The position numbers were made by a program, and so were the translations under genes. The notes below the pieces were generated by a model. It searched no databases, had not been told where the DNA came from, and saw only the letters and a list, made by a program, of their open reading frames with translations. A DNA stretch of 54,185 nt from Candidatus Moraniibacteriota bacterium (GTDB lineage Bacteria > Patescibacteriota > Minisyncoccia > Moranbacterales > UBA1568): positions 1 through 54,185 of the forward strand of contig JAHFOO010000006.1 of assembly GCA_023261645.1 (NCBI GenBank), given 5' to 3'. Below are positions 24,615-33,421 of this stretch, in pieces; within the stretch, counting starts at the first letter, position 1; every line of letters starts with the position of its first letter.

Positions 24615-25742
24615 TCAACCTACAACAAAATCACGATAATTTTCTTTATTGACAAGCTCTACACTACTCTCTGGATATCCAACAGAAAATTCCTTTGGAA
24701 TAGAAAATTTTTCTTTCTTCCATTTAAATTCGAATCCGGAGATAAGACCATTCGCATCTTCGATATAATCAATTTCTTTTCCATTCGTCGTTCTCCAAAA
24801 GTAAGTATTGGCGAAAATACCCTTGTTTGAATTCCTCTTGAGGCGCTCAACAACGAGAAAATTTTCCCACAGTGCTCCTATATCGTTTCGCAATGAAATC
24901 GGGTTAAGATTGTTAATCAAAGCATTGCGCATACCGAGATCGTAGAAGTAAACTTTTCGCTTCTTCTTGAGTTCATTTCTCACATTACGTGAAAACGGTC
25001 CAACACGAAAAACGATGTATGCCTGTTCCAAAATTCGAACATAATTCTCAATTGTCACTTTGTTTACCCCCATCATCTGTGCCAATTCCGTATATGAAAC
25101 TTCACTTCCGATTTGTAAGGCGAGTGCCCGAAGCAACTTCTCAAGAAGTTCTGGATTGCGAATATCTTGATACATCAATACATCTTTGTAAGAATAACTC
25201 GTGGCAAGTTCTCGCACTCGTGTTTCACGATCATTATCGAATATAATCCCTGGATACATGCCATATACCATCCACTGCTCAAGCAATCGATCTATTTCAA
25301 GAGAAGAATATACAGAAAGCATTTCTTCAATAGAAAATGGGTATAAATAAAACTCATTCTTTCTTCCGGTAAGTGGTTCGGATATTTTCCCAGATAGTTC
25401 AAAGGAAGACGATCCCGTAGCAATAATTTGCATTTCCGGAAAGTTATCCACAAAAAGTTTCAATGTCAACCCTATATTCTCTACTCTTTGAGCTTCATCT
25501 ATGACGATAAGTTTTCGAGAACCGATAAACGCTTTCAATTCGGTTGATGTCTTATTTGTCAAAGCCTCCCTTACATCAGATTCATCACAATTTAGATATA
25601 TCGAATCACTTTCGAATTTTTGAAGAATCTCTTTTACAAGAGTAGTTTTCCCTACCTGCCGAGCACCGTAAATAACTACTATTTTCCCCTTAAAAAGGGA
25701 CGCTAAAACAGTATCATAAATAGCTCTTTTCACTAGGTTCAT
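24615..25742 (-). CDS. AAA_14 ATPase with DUF4143 domain
   Basis: The 375-residue protein has Walker A GARQVGKTT (26-34), Walker B LIVIDEAQ (78-85) and a sensor-like IIATGSSSFEL. The C-terminal DUF4143 region contains a wing-like helix-turn-helix (SYTELAQMMGVNKVTIENY, about 215-233), K-V-Y-F-Y-D-L-G-M-R-N and the nuclease-fold-like G-K-E-I-D-Y-I...G-F-E-F-K-W. This family is very common in CPR, archaeal and other genomes as isolated, easily transferred genes, sometimes described as toxin-like or DNA-binding; its role is unknown. It has its own promoter and is bracketed by gene-end repeat copies 2 and 3 and by two related hairpins. Confidence 0.88.
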   Translation of the reverse strand: MNLVKRAIYDTVLASLFKGKIVVIYGARQVGKTTLVKEILQKFESDSIYLNCDESDVREALTNKTSTELKAFIGSRKLIVIDEAQRVENIGLTLKLFVDNFPEMQIIATGSSSFELSGKISEPLTGRKNEFYLYPFSIEEMLSVYSSLEIDRLLEQWMVYGMYPGIIFDNDRETRVRELATSYSYKDVLMYQDIRNPELLEKLLRALALQIGSEVSYTELAQMMGVNKVTIENYVRILEQAYIVFRVGPFSRNVRNELKKKRKVYFYDLGMRNALINNLNPISLRNDIGALWENFLVVERLKRNSNKGIFANTYFWRTTNGKEIDYIEDANGLISGFEFKWKKEKFSIPKEFSVGYPESSVELVNKENYRDFVVG

Positions 25743-25769
25743 AATAATTTACGTTAATATAGTGACTCA

Positions 25770-25798
25770 AATATATACTATTCAGGCTATTATGTCAA
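25770..25798 (-). promoter_or_regulatory. Promoter of the DUF4143 ATPase gene
   Basis: On the minus strand TTGACA (25798-25793), a 17-bp spacer and TATATT (25775-25770) precede the ATG at 25742. Confidence 0.7.
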
Positions 25799-25856
25799 TA
25801 AATACTGGCACAGAAGTGTGAACTTTACTACTTATAAGCCATTTCTTATAACTTCG

Positions 25857-25879
25857 ATTTGGAAGCCTTGCTTCCAAAT
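25857..25879. repeat. Hairpin bordering the ATPase unit, right
   Basis: A perfect 10-bp inverted repeat, ATTTGGAAGC and GCTTCCAAAT with a 3-nt loop, lies 2 bp before copy 3 of the gene-end repeat. It lacks a T tract, so it is not a terminator. Confidence 0.65.
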
Positions 25880-25881
25880 GA

Positions 25882-25959
25882 TGGAAACGCTCCAACCCTC
25901 CGATCACGCACCGAAAATACTCGCCAATTTCCTCAGAAGAAGTCTGTGTTGATGAAGAC
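25882..25959 (+). repeat. Gene-end direct repeat, copy 3
   Basis: Seventy-eight bp identical to 24433-24510, again encoding the amidotransferase C-terminus in frame with a TGA stop. After it the sequence changes to CTCCTTTGATG and runs into the GT2 gene at 26010. Confidence 0.95.
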
Positions 25960-26009
25960 CTCCTTTGATGTTACGATAGAAGAGTACTATCTCTATCGAG
26001 CTCTTTTTT

Positions 26010-26693
26010 ATGCCTCAAACAACCTGGATAGTCATCCCCGCCTACAATGAAGGTACCATCATACAGAGTGTGATTGCCGAAATTCGTAGTGCCGGTTATG
26101 AAAATATCATTATTGTCGATGATGGCAGTACCGATGATACCTATGAGAAAGCCAAAGAAATTCCTGGGATAGTCGTACTCAAACATCTCATCAATCGTGG
26201 CAAAGGCGCTGCAACAAAAACAGGCATCGAGGCAGCAAAACTCTTCGATGCTCATATCATTGTCACTCTCGACGGTGACGGCCAACATAGTCCAAGCGAT
26301 ATCGCTCGACTGATAGAACCTATACAGCAGAATCACTGCGACGTCGTTTTGGGCACCCGTCTCAAAAACCCCATTGGAATGCCCTGGTACAAAATACTCG
26401 CCAATCATATCGGAAACGCCATCACCTGGTACTTCTACGGTCTCTGGGTTTCGGATAGTCAATCAGGATTTCGAGCCTATTCTCGCCACGCTTCCGAACT
26501 TATTAATACAAGAACCGATCGTTATGAGTACGACAGCGAAGTCATTCGTGAAATTTACGTTTATAAGCTAAAATATAGAGAGGTTCCTATAGAAGTACGC
26601 TATACTGAATACTCGATGGGAAAAGTCCAGAAACAGGGTTTTATAAATGGCCTGAAGACATTCTACAAAATCATTTGGAATCTCCTCTCATAA
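26010..26693 (+). CDS. GT2 glycosyltransferase (DPM1-like, no membrane helices)
   Basis: The 227-residue GT-A protein has VIPAYNEGT (8-16), IIVDDGSTDDT, NRGKGAATKTG, the metal-binding DGDGQH (88-93) and SDSQSGFRAYSR. It has the length of DPM1-type dolichol/polyprenyl-phosphate mannosyl- or glucosyltransferases that lack membrane spans. The next gene encodes a DUF2304 membrane protein, a pairing seen often with such GT2 proteins and thought to anchor them. It probably makes a second polyprenyl-phosphate sugar for the GT-C enzymes (inference). Confidence 0.87.
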   Translation: MPQTTWIVIPAYNEGTIIQSVIAEIRSAGYENIIIVDDGSTDDTYEKAKEIPGIVVLKHLINRGKGAATKTGIEAAKLFDAHIIVTLDGDGQHSPSDIARLIEPIQQNHCDVVLGTRLKNPIGMPWYKILANHIGNAITWYFYGLWVSDSQSGFRAYSRHASELINTRTDRYEYDSEVIREIYVYKLKYREVPIEVRYTEYSMGKVQKQGFINGLKTFYKIIWNLLS

Positions 26694-26734
26694 CTTCCGT
26701 TTTTTATTGTATGGTAACCGTCAATTAAAATCAT

Positions 26735-27088
26735 ATGCCTCTTCATCTCTACCAAATCGTCATTCTTGCCATAGCCTTTTTTATGCTCTATCAAGGCATC
26801 GGAAGATATTTCAAACATCAGAGTGGTCAGTCTTTCTTAAAATTTGCTACACGCATCATTGTCTGGGGCGGTATGGCAGTAGTTGTTGCCTTCCCAGATA
26901 TTAGCAATATGATTGCCGGCATCATCGGCATCGAAGGCAATATCAATGCCGTTATCCTCGCCGGTTTTCTCCTCGTCTTCCTGATGATTTTCAAACTCCT
27001 CTCTGCTATTGAACACCTCGAACAACAGATTTCTATTGTCACACGCGATCGTGCGCTCTCAGATATTCAAAAGGAACAAAAGAACTGA
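26735..27088 (+). CDS. DUF2304 membrane protein
   Basis: The 117-residue protein has three membrane helices (about 5-22, 40-57, 68-90) and a cytoplasmic C-terminal helix EHLEQQISIVTRDRAL, the DUF2304 layout. DUF2304 genes usually follow DPM1-like GT2 genes, as here (41 bp after 26693), and the proteins are presumed partners that hold the GT2 at the membrane. No catalytic residues are apparent. The next gene follows after 6 bp, so an operon from 26010 to at least 30327 is likely. Confidence 0.8.
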   Translation: MPLHLYQIVILAIAFFMLYQGIGRYFKHQSGQSFLKFATRIIVWGGMAVVVAFPDISNMIAGIIGIEGNINAVILAGFLLVFLMIFKLLSAIEHLEQQISIVTRDRALSDIQKEQKN

Positions 27089-27094
27089 TAAATT

Positions 27095-29170
27095 ATGCCT
27101 TGGATTCTCAAAACAAATTTTGTTGTGCTTTTTCTCTTTGGTGCTGTTTTTTTCCTTCCACTTGATACTTTCACAGTGACAAGAGTCGCTCGATCTCTCA
27201 TAGAACTTTTTTATATTTTTTTCCTCCCAGGAATAAATTTAACATTCCTTATTCAATATTTTTTGAAAAAAAAGTTTTCTCTTCTTGAATTCACAAATGT
27301 TTCTCTTGTTTGCTCCCTCTTTCTTATCCCTCTTTTTCTCACACTTGAGTATACAAAATTCAGGATTCTCACACCAACACTTCCATTTATTAATGCTTTA
27401 CTGATATTTATTCTTACCGCTGGAGTTTTCTTTTTCTATAAAAAAAATACTCATGAAAATATTTTAGAAACTCCAATAAATAAAGAAGTTTTCCTTAAAA
27501 CATTCTTTACAAAAGATTTTGTCTTACCATTTATCTTCTACGTTACAATCATCATAAGTATTATTACAGCCTTTTATCCGCTTCCAGACCTCGATCCATA
27601 TTATTGGATAACGCTGTATAGAACACAGATTCAGAACGGATCCATAACACTCTTAAGTGAACCGCGTCCACTTTTTTCCTCATTAACATATATCTTCACC
27701 CAGGGAGCTCATATCGATTTCTATGCCTACTTCAAATATCTTCTACCGAGTTTTCTTTTATTTCTCCTCTCCCCTTCGGCATTACTTGCTCAGAAATTTT
27801 CACACCCATTACAGAAAATCATTATTTTTTTCTTTCCTTTTGCAAGTGGTATTACACTTATCTTCATCACACTCCCTATCCCTCAGGCCATCGCCAGTAT
27901 AGGATTGTTCTTCTTCTTTGTTTTCCTCACCTATTCGCTCATCGCCAAAGACGCTTTCTTCTATTTTCTTGGCGGTATCGTTCTGTTCTTCGGCTTTTCC
28001 TACCACGAGGCACTCGCTATTCCACTGGCTCTTTGGATTCTCTTTTCTCTCTGGGACTACCGTCAGATCATTTTTCAAAAAACAAAAGAAGACAGACTCA
28101 TCGCATTACTTCTTCTCTTCATCGCACTTCCTTATCTCTACAGTCCTTTACAGTTCATCATTTCTCGTATCACTTCACTTACACCATCTCTCTGGAATGC
28201 TCACCCGAACTTCCTCTTCCCAGAGTACTATGTCAATATCGATGGCAACCAGATGGGCTGGGGTGATTTCTATGGTGTTGCCAAATATTATCTCTTCTAT
28301 ATCGGACCACCCCTCCTGATCACCTTTCTCGGTATACTTATCTTCATCAAAAATAAAGTTGTTCAATCATTTCTCTTTTCTCGAGAAGGAAAGGTACTTA
28401 CAAGTATATTTCTTGTTTTCTTCATTATCGCAGAAATCCTTCCACGTCTTACGGGAATCGCACTCCTTCCAGATCGATCCTGGGTATTTGCAGGGACGAT
28501 AGCTCTCTTCTTTCTGATTCCTCTTTTCTCGATTCCTCTCGGGAAAAATCGATTCTTTCTCTGGCTTATTATTCTAGGATTTACTGCCAATATCAGTGCG
28601 GCAGTCTATATCAATACGCTCAAAAAATATATGATCACAGGAGAACAGATCATTTCTACTGAATGGATCCAGACAAACCTCCCTCAGAACCGAGTCATTC
28701 TCACCGTCGAGAGCGGACGTCTCCTCAGATTTTTCTCAGGATCATCGGTCGTCAGTGTCAAAGATCCGAACTTCTTATTCGATGAAGAAATATTCGAAAA
28801 AGAGTTCAGGAACCAAGAAGATCCATTTTCAGAAACAGATCAGAAAAAAAACATCCTCTCACTTCAGACAGCCGTTGGAAATATCGATACCCAAAATGTC
28901 GCTTCAAATATAGAGGGGGTACGAAATATCCTCGACCAGATAGAATTAGCAGAACAAGCTAAGAATGCAAAAGAAAAAATACTGAAAGAAAACAGAACGT
29001 ATTATATCTACTATGCCGCTCCCAGTCAGAAGAACCCTTATGTCGATCGTCCGTATATGAAGAAATTCGAGAACAAAGAAGATCAGATCATCTTCAATCA
29101 ATTTCCTGACCGATTCAAACTCATCTATTCCAACACAGAAGAGAAAATATTCATCTGGAAAATTTTATGA
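27095..29170 (+). CDS. Large polytopic membrane protein, possibly GT-C or polymerase
   Basis: The 691-residue protein has about twelve hydrophobic segments up to residue ~510 and a soluble C-terminal domain (about 520-691) rich in acidic and amide residues. A loop with DLDPYYW (about 165-171) lies in the outer side before a membrane pair, possibly equivalent to a catalytic acidic motif of GT-C enzymes. I cannot place it in a named family with confidence. It could be a lipid-linked-sugar dependent glycosyltransferase, or the missing Wzy-type polymerase of this locus. Its stop overlaps the next GT4 start by 4 bp (ATGA at 29167-29170). Confidence 0.7.
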   Translation: MPWILKTNFVVLFLFGAVFFLPLDTFTVTRVARSLIELFYIFFLPGINLTFLIQYFLKKKFSLLEFTNVSLVCSLFLIPLFLTLEYTKFRILTPTLPFINALLIFILTAGVFFFYKKNTHENILETPINKEVFLKTFFTKDFVLPFIFYVTIIISIITAFYPLPDLDPYYWITLYRTQIQNGSITLLSEPRPLFSSLTYIFTQGAHIDFYAYFKYLLPSFLLFLLSPSALLAQKFSHPLQKIIIFFFPFASGITLIFITLPIPQAIASIGLFFFFVFLTYSLIAKDAFFYFLGGIVLFFGFSYHEALAIPLALWILFSLWDYRQIIFQKTKEDRLIALLLLFIALPYLYSPLQFIISRITSLTPSLWNAHPNFLFPEYYVNIDGNQMGWGDFYGVAKYYLFYIGPPLLITFLGILIFIKNKVVQSFLFSREGKVLTSIFLVFFIIAEILPRLTGIALLPDRSWVFAGTIALFFLIPLFSIPLGKNRFFLWLIILGFTANISAAVYINTLKKYMITGEQIISTEWIQTNLPQNRVILTVESGRLLRFFSGSSVVSVKDPNFLFDEEIFEKEFRNQEDPFSETDQKKNILSLQTAVGNIDTQNVASNIEGVRNILDQIELAEQAKNAKEKILKENRTYYIYYAAPSQKNPYVDRPYMKKFENKEDQIIFNQFPDRFKLIYSNTEEKIFIWKIL

Positions 29171-30327
29171 AACTCCTCGTCTTCTCACCATTCTATCCAC
29201 CGCATATCGGTGGACTCGAAAGCCATAGTGATGAATTCAACAAACATCTTTCACAACGAGATGTGATTATTTCTGTTTTCACTCCACGTCTTCCTCAAGA
29301 TGCTCCGGAAAATGAAACTATTCACAATAACGTCACAATAATACGCTTCCATGCTTTCGAACCGATACATAATTATCCGATGCCGAAATTCTGGCTCGCA
29401 GATTTTTGGCGACAGTGGCACTCTCTTTCTCTTGAGAACTATGATATCGTCATTTCCCGCACCCGATTTTTCTTCCCCTCTTTGATGGCGCTCTGGTATT
29501 CACACAAACACCACATTCCACTTCTCCACATCGAGCACGGCTCCGACTTCGCTCGATTCAACGAAAGTATGAAGACCATATTTGCCAAATTCTACGATTG
29601 GACATTCGGACGTCTCATTCTTCAATCAGCCGATTGTGTCATTGGTAATTCCTATGCTTCAGCTGATTTTGTACGAAAACTTTCCGGAAGAAATGATTGT
29701 AATGTGATTTATCGCGGGACAAATACAGAAAAAATAGAAAATATTGAATTGAACCATGAACTACAAGAAAAATATCGAGACAAAACTATCATCGCTTTTA
29801 TCGGACGATTGATTGATGGCAAAGGGACGCACGATCTCATCACCGCTATCGCTCAATTAAAAAGAAACGATATTATCACCTTCATCATCGGTGGTGGTCC
29901 AGAAGAAGCGAGACTGAAAAAAATGGCATCGGAATATCACCTTGATGACCAGATCATTTTTTTCGGTAATTTTCCATTCAATGAAGCCATCAGTATTCTC
30001 AAGACTGCCGATATCGTCGTCAATCCGAGCTATACTGAAGGGCTTCCGACATCCGTCACTGAATCAGCACTTTGTCAAAAAGCCATCATTGCCACCAACG
30101 TCGGAGGAACACCGGAAGTCATTTCCGGAAATGGCGATGGGTATCTCATCGAACCGAAAAATATCGAACAACTGAAAAAAAAACTCTCTGACTTGATCGA
30201 TCATCCAGAAAAACGCCTGCTCTTCGGCCAAAATGCCTATCAAGAGGTGAGAAATAAATTTTCTTGGGATTATGCAATGAATCAATACCTTGAAATTTTC
30301 TCCAAACTCCTCGATAATAAGAAATAA
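29167..30327 (+). CDS. Glycosyltransferase family 4
   Basis: The 386-residue protein has MKLLVFSPFYPPHIGGLESHSDEF (GT4 N-terminus with GG-x-E), a central FIGRLIDGKGTHDLITAI, and PSYTEGLPTSVTESALCQKAIIATNVGGTPEVI, containing the E-x7-E motif that binds the donor nucleotide sugar. Both Rossmann domains are complete. A cytoplasmic retaining glycosyltransferase building the lipid-linked repeat unit is expected; the sugar is unknown. Translationally coupled to the upstream membrane protein. Confidence 0.88.
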   Translation: MKLLVFSPFYPPHIGGLESHSDEFNKHLSQRDVIISVFTPRLPQDAPENETIHNNVTIIRFHAFEPIHNYPMPKFWLADFWRQWHSLSLENYDIVISRTRFFFPSLMALWYSHKHHIPLLHIEHGSDFARFNESMKTIFAKFYDWTFGRLILQSADCVIGNSYASADFVRKLSGRNDCNVIYRGTNTEKIENIELNHELQEKYRDKTIIAFIGRLIDGKGTHDLITAIAQLKRNDIITFIIGGGPEEARLKKMASEYHLDDQIIFFGNFPFNEAISILKTADIVVNPSYTEGLPTSVTESALCQKAIIATNVGGTPEVISGNGDGYLIEPKNIEQLKKKLSDLIDHPEKRLLFGQNAYQEVRNKFSWDYAMNQYLEIFSKLLDNKK

Positions 30328-30375
30328 CGTACTTTTTTGATTTCTTTTTGTTAATTGTTATCTCTTGACTGTCCT

Positions 30376-32268
30376 ATGTGTGGAATAGCTGGTAAAATCT
30401 CATTCAACCAAAAAGACATATCATCTCAAGAAATTGAGACGATGAGTGATGTCATCAAACACCGTGGTCCGGATGATAGCGGCACATATATTTCTCCAGA
30501 CAAGAAAGTAGGTCTCGGCCACAGAAGGCTCTCGATCATCGATCTCTCTCCGCTCGGACATCAACCGATGCGATACAAAGACCGTTACGAAATTGTATTC
30601 AATGGAGAAATCTACAATTTCCAAGAAAAGCGTGAGATGCTCGAAAAGGATGGCTATGTATTCGCTTCCCACTCTGATACCGAAGTCATTCTTGCTCTCT
30701 ATGACAAGTATGGAAAAGAATGCGTACAACATCTGAGAGGTATGTTCGCCTTTGCCATCTATGATGAGAAAGAACAAAGCATCTTCTGTGTGAGAGACCG
30801 AGTCGGCAAGAAACCATTCAAATACTATATCGATGACAACGTCTTTCTCTTCTCCTCAGAGCTCAAAGCTATCCTGACACAGCCCGAATACCACAAAGAG
30901 CCTGATTACATCGCTATACACCATTACTTGACGCTTCAGTACGTTCCTGCCCCACTGACAGGCTTCGTCGGTATCAAGAAGCTCCAGCCAGCTCATTATC
31001 TGTATATTGACCTCAAAACTAAGAAGGTAGAAAAAGAACGCTACTGGAAACTTGATTATGGAAAGAAGCTCGATCTTTCAGAAGAAGAATGGAAGAAACG
31101 TATCATTGATAAACTCGAAGAATCAGTCAAACTTCGGATGATTTCCGATGTTCCTATCGGCGCGTTCCTTTCTGGTGGGATTGATTCCAGTGCTGTAGTA
31201 GCTCTCATGGCCAAGAACTCCAAAACTCCGATAAAAACATTTTCGATAGGTTTTGAAGAAGAAAAATTCAATGAACTCAAATATGCGAAAATAATCGCGG
31301 AGAAATTCAAAACGGATCATACAGAATTCATTGTGAAACCTGATGCTATTCATCTCCTCCCGATGCTCGTCAGGCAGTATGAGGAACCGTATGCTGATTC
31401 TAGCGCCCTCCCTACCTATTACGTTGCCAAACTCACTCGCGAGCACGTCACCGTGGCGCTCAATGGCGATGGCGGAGATGAAAACTTCGCTGGCTATAGC
31501 CGATACAGCGCATTTCAAATTTCTACGCTACTCGACCGCCTTGACTTCCTCAATCGTCTCATCGGAAGACCACTCACTGGATTCCTCGCCAAGAATATCC
31601 GTACGACATTTTTCGACCGTCTCTACCGTTTTTCGAAAAGCCTCTCCGATGATTATCGTAGACGCTATCTCTCCTATACCGCCTACTTCACCAATGAACA
31701 GAAATCCGAACTCTACACCGATGAATTCAAACGAAAAATTCAGGATCAGGACACCTACGATATCATCGCTCAAGAATTCAAAAAGTCAGGATCAAAGAAC
31801 CGAACAGAGCAAGCAGTCTATGCCGATTTTATGACGTATCTTCCAGATGATCTCTTGACCAAGGTGGATATAGACACTATGGCAGTGTCTCTTGAAGGAC
31901 GCTCTCCTTTCTTAGATCATGAATTTTTGGAACTCACCGCACAAATACCATTTCACTTGAAACTCAAGGGTCTCAATAACAAAAAGTATATTCTCAAAGA
32001 ATCCCTTCGTGGCATCATCCCGGATGAGGTGATGTTCCGACCAAAGATGGGATTTACTGCTCCGATAGATAGATGGTTCTGCACTGAACTCAAAGATTAT
32101 ACAAGAGAAAAACTTCTCGATGGTCGTCTCGTAAAAGATGGTCTTTTCAAGAAAGAATACATCCAGCATATCCTCGATCAACACTGTAATACGAATATAA
32201 ACTTTTCACCTCACATTTGGGCACTTCTTACCCTCGAACTCTGGTTTGAGGAATACTTTCCGGCATGA
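30376..32268 (+). CDS. asnB: Glutamine-hydrolysing asparagine synthase family protein
   Basis: The product is 630 residues starting at the Met that precedes Cys (MCGIAG), needed to expose the catalytic N-terminal Cys; the open frame begins 7 codons earlier. The glutaminase domain (1-~190) has HRGPDDSG, GHRRLSIIDL and FNGEIYN. The synthase domain has the PP-loop SGGIDSS (about 266-272) and EGRSPFLDHEFLELTAQIP. In glycan loci such proteins may amidate sugar carboxyl groups (as in WbpS-type enzymes) rather than make free asparagine. Given ugd in this locus, a uronamide-forming role is possible (inference). Confidence 0.85.
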   Translation: MCGIAGKISFNQKDISSQEIETMSDVIKHRGPDDSGTYISPDKKVGLGHRRLSIIDLSPLGHQPMRYKDRYEIVFNGEIYNFQEKREMLEKDGYVFASHSDTEVILALYDKYGKECVQHLRGMFAFAIYDEKEQSIFCVRDRVGKKPFKYYIDDNVFLFSSELKAILTQPEYHKEPDYIAIHHYLTLQYVPAPLTGFVGIKKLQPAHYLYIDLKTKKVEKERYWKLDYGKKLDLSEEEWKKRIIDKLEESVKLRMISDVPIGAFLSGGIDSSAVVALMAKNSKTPIKTFSIGFEEEKFNELKYAKIIAEKFKTDHTEFIVKPDAIHLLPMLVRQYEEPYADSSALPTYYVAKLTREHVTVALNGDGGDENFAGYSRYSAFQISTLLDRLDFLNRLIGRPLTGFLAKNIRTTFFDRLYRFSKSLSDDYRRRYLSYTAYFTNEQKSELYTDEFKRKIQDQDTYDIIAQEFKKSGSKNRTEQAVYADFMTYLPDDLLTKVDIDTMAVSLEGRSPFLDHEFLELTAQIPFHLKLKGLNNKKYILKESLRGIIPDEVMFRPKMGFTAPIDRWFCTELKDYTREKLLDGRLVKDGLFKKEYIQHILDQHCNTNINFSPHIWALLTLELWFEEYFPA

Positions 32269-32274
32269 TATAAT
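32246..32274 (+). promoter_or_regulatory. Promoter overlapping the end of asnB
   Basis: TTGAGG (32246-32251), a 17-bp spacer and TATAAT (32269-32274) lie over the asnB stop codon and would drive the methyltransferase gene at 32304. Confidence 0.6.
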
Positions 32275-32303
32275 AATTAAATTAATCAATAAATTTAGAA
32301 ACC

Positions 32304-33392
32304 ATGCGACGAAATCATCTCTCGTATCTCTCTGATCCAGTCTCAAATAATCCGTTTGATATTACCGTCTTCGAAGAAGCGGAATCGCACGTAATTTCCG
32401 GCCTCGTCACAACAGTAGATTCCTGGTACCCAATCATAAACGGTATCCCTAGAATACTCATAGACGAGCTGAAGACAAACATCCTCCAAACTCATCAAGA
32501 CTTTTTCAAAACTTGGAAAGAAAAATTACCCGAAAATATTCACGCTGAGTGGCAGAAAGCTATCGATAATATTCCTGATCTTGATGTCTTCGTCAAACAC
32601 CAGAAGAAAACAGCTGAAAGTTTCGCCTACGAATGGAAGTATATCTATAAAGAAAATAACTACGAGAAAAGCAATTTCTTTCATTTTCTCTCACCATTTT
32701 TAAAAGAAGAAGATTTGAGAGGAAAAAAGACACTCGATATCGGATGTGGATCCGGACGCTTCACGAAGTGGGCAGGACTCTCAGAAACTGAGGTTTCATT
32801 TGGAACAGATCTTGGAGAAACTGTTGGAGTCGCCTATGAGATGACCAAAGATATTCCGAACATTTGTGTTGTCCAGGCCGACATCTATCATATGCCGTTT
32901 ACTGATACTTTCGATATTGCCTATTCGATCGGGGTACTCCACCATCTTCCCAAACCGCAAGACGGATTCTCCCGTCTTCCGAAAACTCTCAGGGCAGGCG
33001 GAAAGATGCTTATTTGGGTTTACAACAGACGGAACAATGCTCGTGCCCTCTATTTCTATGAACCGCTTCGTGATTTCTTGAAAAAACTCCCTAAGCCAAT
33101 TCTCTTCAAACTTTGCTACATTCCTGGATTTATTGTTCATCTCATCAATCTTTTCGGGAAACTCCTCAAGATGATGGGATTCAAATCACTCGCTACAAAA
33201 CTCCCCTTCGCTTACTATGCCAATTTCTCTTTCAATATGAAGCTCAATGATGCCTTTGATGTTCTTGCAACACCAAAGAGCAATTACTACTACGTAGAGG
33301 AAATAAGAAAATGGTTTACCGATGCTTCTCTGAAAAATATTGATGCCTACGAACATCCAGAAGCCGGTATCACTTGCATTGGAACGGAATAA
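32304..33392 (+). CDS. SAM-dependent methyltransferase with Trm112-like N-terminus
   Basis: The 362-residue protein starts with about 55 residues resembling a Trm112-type mini-domain (S-D-P-V-S-N-N-P-F, then V-x-S-W-Y-P-I-I-N-G-I-P-R-I-L), but without the usual zinc cysteines. The class I methyltransferase core follows: TLDIGCGSGRFTKW (about 148-161), GTDLGE, and D-I-A-Y-S-I-G-V-L-H-H-L-P. A C-terminal extension carries two hydrophobic helices. It likely methylates a sugar or other small group of the surface glycan; target unknown. It has its own promoter. Confidence 0.8.
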   Translation: MRRNHLSYLSDPVSNNPFDITVFEEAESHVISGLVTTVDSWYPIINGIPRILIDELKTNILQTHQDFFKTWKEKLPENIHAEWQKAIDNIPDLDVFVKHQKKTAESFAYEWKYIYKENNYEKSNFFHFLSPFLKEEDLRGKKTLDIGCGSGRFTKWAGLSETEVSFGTDLGETVGVAYEMTKDIPNICVVQADIYHMPFTDTFDIAYSIGVLHHLPKPQDGFSRLPKTLRAGGKMLIWVYNRRNNARALYFYEPLRDFLKKLPKPILFKLCYIPGFIVHLINLFGKLLKMMGFKSLATKLPFAYYANFSFNMKLNDAFDVLATPKSNYYYVEEIRKWFTDASLKNIDAYEHPEAGITCIGTE

Positions 33393-33421
33393 GGATTTTT
33401 TTTGTTTAGCAGAAGACATGT

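Noticed and set aside
22776-25959. CRISPR-like array from the three spaced repeats
   Set aside because: Units are 1.4-1.7 kb apart and contain genes; repeats are gene-end copies, not palindromic CRISPR repeats.
22883-25964. 9-bp inverted AGGAGGTCT near the outer ends of the cassette region as terminal inverted repeats
   Set aside because: Too short and resembling a ribosome-site sequence; the left copy is ~20 bp inside and not symmetric with the right one.
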